NCBI RefSeq assembly: GCF_016466415.2
Contig: NZ_CP066772.2
Span: forward strand, 620,001-684,000
Length of the DNA stretch: 64,000 nt
Direction of reading: 5' to 3'
Source of the DNA: Ralstonia pickettii
GTDB taxonomy: Bacteria > Pseudomonadota > Gammaproteobacteria > Burkholderiales > Burkholderiaceae
Shown: piece after piece, positions 34,680 to 42,891 of the stretch
Numbering within the stretch: position 1 is the stretch's first letter
Layout of the letters: each line of letters starts with the position of its first letter
The notes under the pieces: model-generated
Database searches by the model: none
Seen by the model: the letters and a program-made list of their open reading frames with translations, nothing else
What the model was told of the DNA's origin: nothing
Translations under genes and position numbers: made by a program

Positions 34680-35186
34680 ATGCCGACAGGCCAATCCATT
34701 GCCACAGTCGTCAACCACTATCTGCGCAATGCCGAGCTGCCCAAAGCCATTTCTGCGCAGCAGACGTTCCAGCACGCCTTCGATGTCTATCTGAAGGATT
34801 CCAACGCCTACGCAAACACGTATTTCGCCCGGTATTTCGAGTGGCAGGGCGTGGTGCGCGAGCGCTGGTTCCACGAATGCATTGACGCTGAGCTGCTCAT
34901 GAGCGGACGTGTGATCTTCGTGACCAAGCTGGCGCATCAGGAATTCGTTGAAGAGACATTTCCGTTTCAGCGCGTGGAATGCCATCTGAACACCTTCCGG
35001 GTGCAGCCGTGCTCGTTCTACATGGTGTTCCGGTTCGTTTCAGGCGGGCGGCTGGTGTCGCTGGGGTATCAGCAGGTGGTGTGCGCCAACGCCGAGCGCG
35101 TCATCCAGCGGTTGCCGGAGCACGTGCGCGTGCGTGTGAAGGCGTACGAACTGGACACGCTGCCAGAGCTGGCACACGCGTCCTGA
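34680..35186 (+). CDS. hotdog-fold thioesterase-like protein
   Basis: A 168-residue protein with the 4HBT-like pattern YFARYFEWQGVVRERWFHECI (N-terminal strand and long helix of the hotdog), followed by antiparallel strands and HLNTFRVQPCSFYMVFRFV. It would act on an acyl thioester, but catalytic residues are not clear. GGAG lies 7-8 bases before ATG 34680. It sits between two membrane sensors (a GGDEF protein and a kinase), and its stop is 20 bp from that of the convergent kinase. Confidence 0.6.
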   Translation: MPTGQSIATVVNHYLRNAELPKAISAQQTFQHAFDVYLKDSNAYANTYFARYFEWQGVVRERWFHECIDAELLMSGRVIFVTKLAHQEFVEETFPFQRVECHLNTFRVQPCSFYMVFRFVSGGRLVSLGYQQVVCANAERVIQRLPEHVRVRVKAYELDTLPELAHAS

Positions 35187-35205
35187 CGTTCTAAAGGTGT
35201 AAACG

Positions 35206-36591
35206 TCAGATAGCAGGCGGTTGGGGAAACCGCATGGAGAACAGCGTGTATTCCCCAACCACGGATTCGCACTGGATGCGCCCCCCGAATGCCTGCATGA
35301 CGCGGCGGCAGAACGTCAGCCCCACGCCCGAGCCCTTGCCGACATGCTTGGTGGAGAAGAACGGGTCAAAGATACGACGCTGCACGCTGGGCGGAATGCC
35401 GGTGGCGCTGTCGCGCACCACGAGCACGTAGCTGTCGCCATCCTGGCGGGCGGAGATTTCGATGTGCCCCTTGCGCGCGATCTGGATGGCATGCAGCGCG
35501 TTCTTCAGCAGGTTGAACAGCACATACACGAGCAGCGTGTCGGAGCCAACGAACCGCCAGTCGGCGTTGAACGTCTGCACGTGCACGCGTTCGCGCTCGC
35601 CGGCCTGAAACGGATACTGCGCCACGGCCGTCTCCACGCATTCGCGCAGCGAGTGGGCCGCAAAGGTGCGCCGGTCGAGGCGCTCCAGCGTGACGGACGC
35701 CAACGCCATTTCGATCACGCTGTGCGCGGACGCGACTTCCGACGTGATGGCCCCCGCCAGCTTGGAGAGGCGATCGAGCATGGCCGGATGCTGCGGCGGC
35801 TGGCACAGGCCGTTGTCGATGGCGAGCAGATAGCCGCGGTACACATCAGGCCAGGCGCGGGCAATTTCGGCGGCTTGCAAACGGATGGTGGTCAGCGGCG
35901 TGCGGACCTCGTGCGCAACGGTGGCGGCCAGCGCGTAAGGGCGCATCAGGTCGAACTTGACCACACCCACGGCGATGATGCCCAGCGCAACGGCCAGCGG
36001 GAGCACACCCGGCGGGTAGAACGCAACGCCGTAGTTGACCGCGTAGTCGGCCGCTGCCAGCGAAATGAGCCCGACGCCGAACAGGGACGTCAGCAACCGT
36101 TTGCGCTTTTCTGCGGTGGCATGCCGCTGCTCGCGGTAGAGCACCCACATGCCGCGCGAGACCAGCGCCGCCGTCTGGGCGATATGCACGGCCTCCAGCG
36201 CGCCAGCCTTTGGATAGAAACCGAAGTGGAACTGATGCACGCCATCGATGACCAGGTTGGTGGTCAGTAGCAAGCCGATCAGCGCGGCGTCCAGTGCATA
36301 GGCGGCCAGGAGCCAGTGCCGCTCGCCCGGGGCTTCGGCCACCTCCACCGCAAAGTGATACAGCATGGTCGGCATGATCAGGATGGCGATCCAGCCCAGC
36401 TTGGCAAGCACCTGGGCCGTGCCGACGTCCTGCGTTTGGAAGAGGAACGCCCAGATGCCCTGCCACAGGCATGTGAGCGTTGTCATGCCGAGAAACGCCA
36501 GGCTCGCTCGAGTGCGGCCGCGCGTGGTCACGACGTAGACGCCGTAGAACAGGAAAAGCGACGAGACGAAGGCGGGGAACAGGGCGTACAT
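35206..36591 (-). CDS. membrane sensor histidine kinase (7TM type, LqsS/CqsS/PhcS-like)
   Basis: A 461-residue kinase. Residues 1-215 span seven TM helices. The H-box is ATVAHEVRTPLTTIRLQAAE with phospho-acceptor His227, the N-box is LFNLLKNALHAI, and the G boxes are VRDSATGIPPSVQRRIFDPFF and GKGSGVGLTFCRRVM. The first Gly of the usual DxGxG is Ala. The 7TM sensor, the PDVYRGYLLAIDNGL spacer after the H-box and a SAHSVIEMAL segment recall the quorum-sensing kinases LqsS/CqsS/PhcS. No receiver domain or signal synthase is adjacent. Ligand unknown. Confidence 0.82.
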   Translation of the reverse strand: MYALFPAFVSSLFLFYGVYVVTTRGRTRASLAFLGMTTLTCLWQGIWAFLFQTQDVGTAQVLAKLGWIAILIMPTMLYHFAVEVAEAPGERHWLLAAYALDAALIGLLLTTNLVIDGVHQFHFGFYPKAGALEAVHIAQTAALVSRGMWVLYREQRHATAEKRKRLLTSLFGVGLISLAAADYAVNYGVAFYPPGVLPLAVALGIIAVGVVKFDLMRPYALAATVAHEVRTPLTTIRLQAAEIARAWPDVYRGYLLAIDNGLCQPPQHPAMLDRLSKLAGAITSEVASAHSVIEMALASVTLERLDRRTFAAHSLRECVETAVAQYPFQAGERERVHVQTFNADWRFVGSDTLLVYVLFNLLKNALHAIQIARKGHIEISARQDGDSYVLVVRDSATGIPPSVQRRIFDPFFSTKHVGKGSGVGLTFCRRVMQAFGGRIQCESVVGEYTLFSMRFPQPPAI

Positions 36592-36835
36592 GGAATCGGG
36601 GAGTTGGCGCAGTGGCCGCGCGCCAATGCCGACCGGAGCCGACGGTAACCCGGAAGGCTACCGACAACGCCGCGTTCGTACACGTGTTCCGTTGTCACAT
36701 TTTTTTTATTCTGGATTAAACGAAACCCCCAAAACCGCGCCGCATCGCGGTCCCCCTCTAACGGGTGTGACAAAAAGGACGAGGCGGGGATGAGGGCTCC
36801 CGGGTCGCTTACGCCGCACAGGTTGCTCAGGTGGC
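36592..36835. promoter_or_regulatory. sensor-kinase upstream region with TTGTCACA/TGTGACAA half-sites
   Basis: This 244-bp gap holds two octamers in exact inverted orientation, TTGTCACA at 36692-36699 and TGTGACAA at 36766-36773, 67 bp apart and flanking an AT-rich run (TTTTTTTATT). They could be operator half-sites for the kinase promoter. Otherwise I see nothing. Confidence 0.35.
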
Positions 36836-37588
36836 TCAGGTGGCCTCGATCAGCATCGCGTCGATCGCAAAGGAATGGTCGGGCGCCACGGCAAAGTACG
36901 TGCGCGCTTCGTCGGCGGCGCGGTCGAACAGGTCGCGGATGGCATCCGCCCGGACCTGCGGGGTGCGGATGCGGGCGATCCAGCTGTCAAAGGCCATCGT
37001 CAGCTTTCAGGTGCGGGGCGTGTCGGACTGGAAACCGGCCTCGGCCAGCATGGCTTGCCATTCGGACACACGGTAGTCGCGTACGTGCGACACATCGCGC
37101 AGCACCTCGGCGGTTTGCAGCAGTGTGTCGAGCAGCGGCACCTCCGGCGCGACGATATCCACGATGACGAGCTTGCCGCCCGGTTTCAGCACACGGCGCG
37201 CTTCGGCCAGGCCTTTGCGCACGTCGTACCAGTGGTGAGCGGAAAAGCGCGTGGCAACGATGTCGAACGCAGCATCGTCAAAGGGCAGGCGCTCGGCGCG
37301 GCCCGCCTGCGTGTGCAATTGCGCAAGCCCACGGCGCGCGGCTTCGGCGGCCACCACGCTCAGCATGTCTTCGGACAGGTCATACGCCACCATGGCCGCC
37401 ACGTGCGGCGCCATGGCAAAGCTCACGTGCCCGCCGCCGCAGCCCAGATCGAGCACCTTGGCGTGCGGCGCCGATTGCGCCAGCGCGGCCAGGGCGTCGA
37501 GATCGTCGCCCTGCGCATGCACGGCACTGGTCAGGTAGGCCTGGGCGACTTGGCCGAATTGCGCGTCGACGAGTCGATGCTGCTGCAT
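36836..37588 (-). pseudogene. SAM-dependent methyltransferase with one internal nonsense codon
   Basis: A class I methyltransferase (UbiE/Methyltransf_11 type). It has AKVLDLGCGGGHVSFAMAPH (SAM motif I), ERLPFDDAAFDIVATRFSAHHW, and RVLKPGGKLVIVDIVAP. Codon 194 (37009-37007) is TGA in the context TPRT-stop-KLTMAFDSWIARIRTP. Exactly in frame, a further 56 codons run to a second stop at 36836 and encode the normal C-terminus of this family (DSWIARIRTPQVRADAIRDL). TGG to TGA is the simplest explanation. The 193-residue product lacks the last quarter. ATG 37588 has AGGAGC upstream. Confidence 0.8.
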
Positions 37589-37707
37589 GGCTGCTCCTTA
37601 CGGCTTGTGGGGACGAGGAGCGGCCAGTGTAGGAGCGCGGCCCGCGCGGCGAAATTCGTGATTCGCGAAACGGGGTATCGCGCAGACGCGGTGCGGCGCT
37701 GGCGCCT

Positions 37708-38628
37708 TCAGACGAAGCGGAACAGCTGCGCGGGCGTGTCGACCAGCACCTGTTTGCGGTCCGCTGCGCTGGGCAGGAGCACGCCAGCGAAGGCCCACAT
37801 CTTGTCGTAGTCGATCTGCGATTCGAACTGCGTGTGCGGCCAGTCGCTGCCCCAGACGAGGCGGTCCAGGCCGAGTGCATCTTTCAGCCGTGGCATGGCG
37901 GCCTGCGCGATGGCTTCGCCGCGTCCGTTTGCGCCGTTCCGGTAGGCACCGGAAATCTTCACCCACACGCGCCGCGAGCGGCCGGCGGCGAGCAATGCGG
38001 CAAAGCCCGGGTCGTCCACGCCGAGTGCAGGATCGGGGCGGCCGAAGTGATCGACCACCACGTTCACCTGCGCTTCCAGCAGCGGCTGCAGTAGCGCGGG
38101 CAGGCGGCGTGCCTCGACGTGCAGTTCCACATGCCAGCCCAGCGCATGCAGGCGTGCCAGCGCGGCTTGCCACACGGGCGATTTCAATTGCGGGTCCGCC
38201 GCACCGATCAGGTTCAGGCGGATGCCGACGATGCCCTCGGCGTTCATCTGCGTGAGCAAGGTCTCGGGCGCCGCCGGGTCGATCACGGCCACACCGCGCA
38301 AGCGTTGCGGCGCCTGTTTGAGTGCAGCCAGCAGGTAGCTGTTGTCGACGCCCAGGAAGCTCGGCTGCACCAGCACACCGTGCGACACGCCGTGCGCGTC
38401 GAGCTGCGCCAGATAGGCCGGCAGGGGTGCGTCATACGTGGGCGCATAGCGGCGCGCATCGGCCAGTTGCAGCCCGCGTTCGAACACATGTGCGTGCGTA
38501 TCGATGGCCGTGATGCGCGCGGGGCCCCCCCGCGAAACGTCGCTGCTGCCGGTGGCGGCGCAGCCGGCAAGGGCGGTGGAACCTAGCATGGCAAGCAGTC
38601 CGGTGTTGAAGGCGCGGCGGGTGGGCAT
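37708..38628 (-). CDS. amidohydrolase-family (PDC/sugar lactonase-like) lipoprotein-signal enzyme
   Basis: A 306-residue amidohydrolase_2 TIM barrel. It has IDTHAHVFERGLQLADARRY (HxH metal motif), GVLVQPSFLGVDNSYLL, RLNLIGAADP, VVVDHFGRPD and the C-terminal Asp in LVWGSDWPHTQFE. The family hydrolyses 2-pyrone-4,6-dicarboxylate and sugar lactones. The N-terminus MPTRRAFNTGLLAMLGSTALAGCA combines a Tat-like arginine pair with a lipobox (LAGC), so it is probably exported. It lies 54 bp downstream of an MFS transporter gene on the same strand, a plausible uptake/hydrolysis pair. Confidence 0.82.
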   Translation of the reverse strand: MPTRRAFNTGLLAMLGSTALAGCAATGSSDVSRGGPARITAIDTHAHVFERGLQLADARRYAPTYDAPLPAYLAQLDAHGVSHGVLVQPSFLGVDNSYLLAALKQAPQRLRGVAVIDPAAPETLLTQMNAEGIVGIRLNLIGAADPQLKSPVWQAALARLHALGWHVELHVEARRLPALLQPLLEAQVNVVVDHFGRPDPALGVDDPGFAALLAAGRSRRVWVKISGAYRNGANGRGEAIAQAAMPRLKDALGLDRLVWGSDWPHTQFESQIDYDKMWAFAGVLLPSAADRKQVLVDTPAQLFRFV

Positions 38629-38682
38629 CGGGTCTCCTGGCGGCGACGGATCAAGTGCGTCGTCATGATGTTGTGGTGCAGT

Positions 38683-39930
38683 TCAGACCGTGACGGCAGC
38701 GAGGTCACGGCCCTTCGTCTCGGGCAGCATCAGCACCGCCACTGCGACGATCGAATACGCGATGGCCGCGTCGATGCCGATGGCCGTGCCCAGCGACATG
38801 GATGCGCTCATCTTGCCCACCAGCACCGGGAACGCGGCAGATACCACGCGGCCGAAGTTGTAGCAAAAGCCCACGCCCGTGCCGCGTACCCCCTGCGGAT
38901 ACAGCTCGTTGAACAACGCGCCCATGCTGGCCGGAATGCCCGCCGCAAAGAAGCCCAGCGGAAAGCCCAGCACCAGCATCGCGCCATCCGACAGCGGCAC
39001 CAGCAGATACACCAGCACGGTGACCACGCAGCAGCACGAGAACAGCAGGATGTTGCCGCGACGGCCGAGCACGTCCAGCAGCCATGCGCTGGCCACGCAG
39101 CCGCACCAGAAAGCAAAGATGATCACCGCCAGGTAGCCGCCCGTGCCGAGCACCGACAGGTGGCGCTCCGTTTTGAGGTACGTCGGCAGCCACGTCATCA
39201 GTGCGTAGTAACCGCCGTGCGCGCCCACCCCCAACAGGCCGCCGATCAGCGTCATGCGCAGCACCTGCGGGCGGAAGATGTCGAGCAGCGGAAAGCGCGA
39301 GATCGGCATCGCGTTGGCGTCCGCGTCCGGCTTGGCGGCCGGCACCGGTTCCTTCACGCCACGGCGGATGTAGATGATGAGCAGCGCCGGCAGCAACCCC
39401 GCAGCGAACATCACGCGCCAGGCGAGGTCGGGCTCGATGAAGGAATAGGTGAGCGCATACAGCAGCACCGCGGCGCCCCAGCCCACGGCCCAGGCGCTCT
39501 GCACGGTGCCCATGGCCTTGCCGCGATGGCTGGCGCGGATGCTCTCGGCCATCAGCACGGCACCCGCCGCCCATTCACCGCCAAAGCCGAAGCCCTGGAT
39601 GGCCTTCAGCACCAGGAACTGCTCGAAGTTCTGCGCGAAGGCCGAGGCGAATGTGGCCAGCGAGAACCACAGTACCGTGATCTGCAGCGTGCGCACGCGG
39701 CCGAAGCGGTCGGTCAATGCGCCGGCAATCCAGCCGCCCAGCGCCGACGCCACCAGCGTGACGCCCGACACCAGCCCCGCCTCGGCCTTGCCGATGTGCC
39801 AGGCCGCGATGATGGTCGGGATGACGAGGCTGAACATCTGCACGTCCAGCGCGTCGAGCGCCCAGCCGCCAAAGCAGGCCCAGAACGTGCGCTTTTCCCC
39901 TTTCGAAATCTCTTTGAACCAGCCGAACAT
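38683..39930 (-). CDS. MFS transporter (aromatic acid/carboxylate:H+ symporter type)
   Basis: A 415-residue 12-TM transporter. The N-terminal half has GWALDALDVQMFSLVIPTI and the MFS signature GGWIAGALTDRFGRVRTLQ. The GFGFGGEWAAGAVLMAES motif belongs to the sialate/aromatic-acid symporter group. It ends LPETKGRDLAAV. ATG 39930 has GGAG 8 bases upstream. It is probably cotranscribed with the amidohydrolase. An inverted repeat lies 46 bp before the start. Confidence 0.87.
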   Translation of the reverse strand: MFGWFKEISKGEKRTFWACFGGWALDALDVQMFSLVIPTIIAAWHIGKAEAGLVSGVTLVASALGGWIAGALTDRFGRVRTLQITVLWFSLATFASAFAQNFEQFLVLKAIQGFGFGGEWAAGAVLMAESIRASHRGKAMGTVQSAWAVGWGAAVLLYALTYSFIEPDLAWRVMFAAGLLPALLIIYIRRGVKEPVPAAKPDADANAMPISRFPLLDIFRPQVLRMTLIGGLLGVGAHGGYYALMTWLPTYLKTERHLSVLGTGGYLAVIIFAFWCGCVASAWLLDVLGRRGNILLFSCCCVVTVLVYLLVPLSDGAMLVLGFPLGFFAAGIPASMGALFNELYPQGVRGTGVGFCYNFGRVVSAAFPVLVGKMSASMSLGTAIGIDAAIAYSIVAVAVLMLPETKGRDLAAVTV

Positions 39931-39975
39931 GCAGTCTCCTCGGGGTGACGTGAGCGGCGCATGATTCACGCATTG

Positions 39976-39999
39976 CTCTAGTCATCTATATGAATAGAG
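39976..39999. promoter_or_regulatory. inverted repeat upstream of MFS gene, candidate operator
   Basis: Arms CTCTAGTCAT (39976-39985) and ATGAATAGAG (39990-39999) are complementary at 9 of 10 positions around a 4-base spacer, in an AT-rich stretch. The size and spacing suit a dimeric GntR- or IclR-type regulator. None is encoded nearby. Confidence 0.5.
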
Positions 40000-40065
40000 G
40001 AATTCTAGGGCGGGCCGGCTGGCGACGCAGTCAGTGTTAACCCGTGCGGCCGGGTGAAGAAGCGG

Positions 40066-42891
40066 TCAGGTGTGGAGCAGTGCGACGGGCAACGGCGTGA
40101 GCACCTGGCCCAGCGCCAGGCGCGGACCCTGGAGCGGCAGCGCGCCGTCGAATGCGCTATGCAGCGGGGTATGCGAGAGCGCGGACGGCAGGCTCACCGT
40201 AGTGTCCCGCCATGCGCCGTCCGCAAACGTTGGTGTGGCGGTATGGCCAAGCATGGCGGAGGCGTGCAGGGGCACGATGACGACAATCGCGTCGGCGCCA
40301 TGCGTCCGGGCAAACGCGAGCACGTGCTGTGCGCCGCTGCCGGTCACGGCAAGCGGCTGGTAGTCGCCGGATTCGAACACCGCCGGCAGTGCGGCACGCA
40401 GGGCCAGTGCACGGGCCAGCACGGCTTGCTTGATGCGGCCGTCCGTCCAATGCGCAAGCAGCGGGGTCAAGCTGTTTCCGGCATGCGCTTGCAATGCCCG
40501 CAATGCGCGGTGCCGTGCGGCGTAATCAACGGGCCGGCGGTTGTCGGGATCGACCAGGCTGGTGTCCCAGAAATCGGTGCCCTGGTACAGGTCCGGCACA
40601 CCGGGCAGTGTGGTGCGCAGCAAGGTCTGGGCGAGGCTGTTGATGGCCGCGGCCGGGGCCACGCTTTGAACGAAGGCCGCGAGGGAGGGCAGGAAGGTCG
40701 AAGCGGCCTCACCTGTCAGCAGCGTCAAGACGAAATCGCGGCTGGCGGCTTCATAGTCTGCATCGGGGGCGAACCAGTCAGTGCGCAGCTTGGCTTCGCG
40801 CTGGGCCTTTTCCTGCCATTGCGCGACACGCTCGGCCAGGTCGCGTACGGTATCGGCGTCATGCCAGTCGAACCCTGCCGGCCAGATGCCCACCAGCGTT
40901 TGGTACAGCATCCATTGCGCGGCAGGTGAGGGGGCCGGGCCTGTCGGAAGATGACGGATCCACGCAGCGTGTTCCGTTCGCCATTGATGCGCGGCGGCCA
41001 ACCATTGCGCGGGCCGCTCCGACAGCACGGCCAACCGGGCGCGCACGTCTTCACCGCGTTTATGGTCGTGCGTGGCGGTGGTGAGCATGGCGTGCGGCCA
41101 CGTGAGGGCACGCGCTTGCATGGCGTGATGGAACGCGTTGGCGCTCATCGAGAACTCGCCCGGATCCGCGCCGACTTCGTTGCGCGAGAGCAGCCGCCCG
41201 TAGCGGTAGCACGCCGTGTCTTCCACCGCTTTGGCCGCCACCGGCGACGACAACTGCTGGCACCGCCGCAACGCCAGTTGGCGCAACTTGTCCTGCCCGG
41301 CCGGCTGCCCGCCCAGCCAGGCATCGAGCCAGCCGAGCACAGGCTGGTCGACGCGCCGCAGGCAGCTCGCCGCGCCCGACAGGGCGGCTTGCACGATGGC
41401 GGCGTCCTGCGCATCGCGTTGTTGCGCATTCGCATAGGTCCGATACACCGGAAAGTGGACGATCACCTCGGCCAGCGCCCGTCGAATGGCGTGCCACGTC
41501 ACGTCGTGGCTGCTGCGCTCCTGCTGTGCCACTGCGTGCAACGCCGACGCGGCTGCATCGAGTTCTGCCGCAAAGTGCGCATGCAGGATCTCGCGGCGTG
41601 CAGGTACTGCTGTGGCCGAAAACGGCGCTTGCGCCACCGGCGCACCAATCCACTCGAGCCAGCCCTGCGTGAGCGCGGTCTCGCCGTGGGCGTCGTGCAG
41701 CAGCGCGCCCACCTGGTTCATGAAATCGTAGCCGCTGGTGCCGTCGACTCCCCAGTCGGTGCGCATGGCTTCATCGTGGGCGAGGATTTTCTCGACAACA
41801 ATCCATGGGTGATTCGTGAGCCGGTCGGCGGGGCGTGCCGCGTGTTCGGCTTGCAGGCGGCGGCGCAGTTGGCGGCAGTAGGCGGCCGGATCGGCCAGGC
41901 CATCAACGTGGTCGATGCGCACGCCGTCAATCCACCCCAGGCGATAGAGCCGGAACAGCAGCGCGTGCGTCGCTTCGAATACCTCGGCGCGCTCCATCCG
42001 CAAGCCGGCCAGCGAGCCGATATCGAAGAAGCGGCGCCAGTTGATCTCGTCATTGGCGGTGCGCCAGTGGGCAAGGCGCCAATGCTGGCGCGCCATCAGC
42101 GCATCAAGCTCATCGTGTTGCGCGTTGAGCGTGCGCACGGCTTCGGCGATGTGTGCGGCGCCTGCTTCGGTGGTGGCGAGGTTGCGCAGTGCATCGCGTG
42201 CTTCGTCTGCACGTTCGCGGCGCGTTCGCACCGAGCGGATGGTGCCGAGCCCGGCAAAGCGGTCGGCAACCGCATGCGTGGCGGTGTCCGTGTTGCCGGT
42301 GCGCAGCAACGCGGGGTAGTCGGCCAGCGCAATCGGGAACCGGTGATCGTAGTACGCAATGGCCAGACGCGCGGCCGCTTCCTCGTAGGCCAGTTGCAGT
42401 CGGCCCCCGGCCAGTGCGTCGGCGTAGTTTTCGCCGAGGAACGGTGCGAGCACCTTGTTGCGCAGCCCGGGGTGCGACGGCTGCCAGTCGATATCGAAAA
42501 AGTTGGCGTAAGCGCTTTCAGGGCCGGATTCGAGCACGTCCAGCCACCACGCGTTGTGTGCACCACCCACACCCATGTGGTTCGGCACGATATCGACAAC
42601 GAGCCCCATGCCGCGCGCATGCAGTGCCTCAACCAGACGTTCGAGGGCGGGTTCGCCGCCCAGCTCCGGGTTCACACGTGTCGGGTCGACAACGTCATAG
42701 CCATGCGTGGAACCCGGCTGCGCCGTGGTGATGGGCGACGTGTAGAGGTGCGAGATGCCGAGCGCTGCAAAGTCGTCCAGCAGGGCGCGCACATGGTCGA
42801 ACGTAAAGTCGCGGTGCAGTTGCAGCCGCACCGTGGCGCGGGGCACCCGCTGGAGGGCGATGGGGGCGAGTGGCGTGGTAGGTTCGCTCAT
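40066..42891 (-). CDS. treY: malto-oligosyltrehalose synthase
   Basis: A 941-residue GH13_26 enzyme that isomerises the reducing-end alpha-1,4 bond of maltodextrins to alpha-1,1, giving maltooligosyltrehalose. It has RATVRLQLHRDFTFDHVRALL and HLYTSPITTAQPGSTHGYDVVD at the N-terminus, the VDIVPNHMG motif, nucleophile Asp in VDGVRIDHVDGLADP, and the C-terminal FPGVPDLYQGTDFWD-type block. ATG 42891 overlaps the malQ stop (ATGA). It is the last gene of the distal coupled group. TreZ, encoded two genes upstream, completes trehalose release. Confidence 0.94.
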   Translation of the reverse strand: MSEPTTPLAPIALQRVPRATVRLQLHRDFTFDHVRALLDDFAALGISHLYTSPITTAQPGSTHGYDVVDPTRVNPELGGEPALERLVEALHARGMGLVVDIVPNHMGVGGAHNAWWLDVLESGPESAYANFFDIDWQPSHPGLRNKVLAPFLGENYADALAGGRLQLAYEEAAARLAIAYYDHRFPIALADYPALLRTGNTDTATHAVADRFAGLGTIRSVRTRRERADEARDALRNLATTEAGAAHIAEAVRTLNAQHDELDALMARQHWRLAHWRTANDEINWRRFFDIGSLAGLRMERAEVFEATHALLFRLYRLGWIDGVRIDHVDGLADPAAYCRQLRRRLQAEHAARPADRLTNHPWIVVEKILAHDEAMRTDWGVDGTSGYDFMNQVGALLHDAHGETALTQGWLEWIGAPVAQAPFSATAVPARREILHAHFAAELDAAASALHAVAQQERSSHDVTWHAIRRALAEVIVHFPVYRTYANAQQRDAQDAAIVQAALSGAASCLRRVDQPVLGWLDAWLGGQPAGQDKLRQLALRRCQQLSSPVAAKAVEDTACYRYGRLLSRNEVGADPGEFSMSANAFHHAMQARALTWPHAMLTTATHDHKRGEDVRARLAVLSERPAQWLAAAHQWRTEHAAWIRHLPTGPAPSPAAQWMLYQTLVGIWPAGFDWHDADTVRDLAERVAQWQEKAQREAKLRTDWFAPDADYEAASRDFVLTLLTGEAASTFLPSLAAFVQSVAPAAAINSLAQTLLRTTLPGVPDLYQGTDFWDTSLVDPDNRRPVDYAARHRALRALQAHAGNSLTPLLAHWTDGRIKQAVLARALALRAALPAVFESGDYQPLAVTGSGAQHVLAFARTHGADAIVVIVPLHASAMLGHTATPTFADGAWRDTTVSLPSALSHTPLHSAFDGALPLQGPRLALGQVLTPLPVALLHT

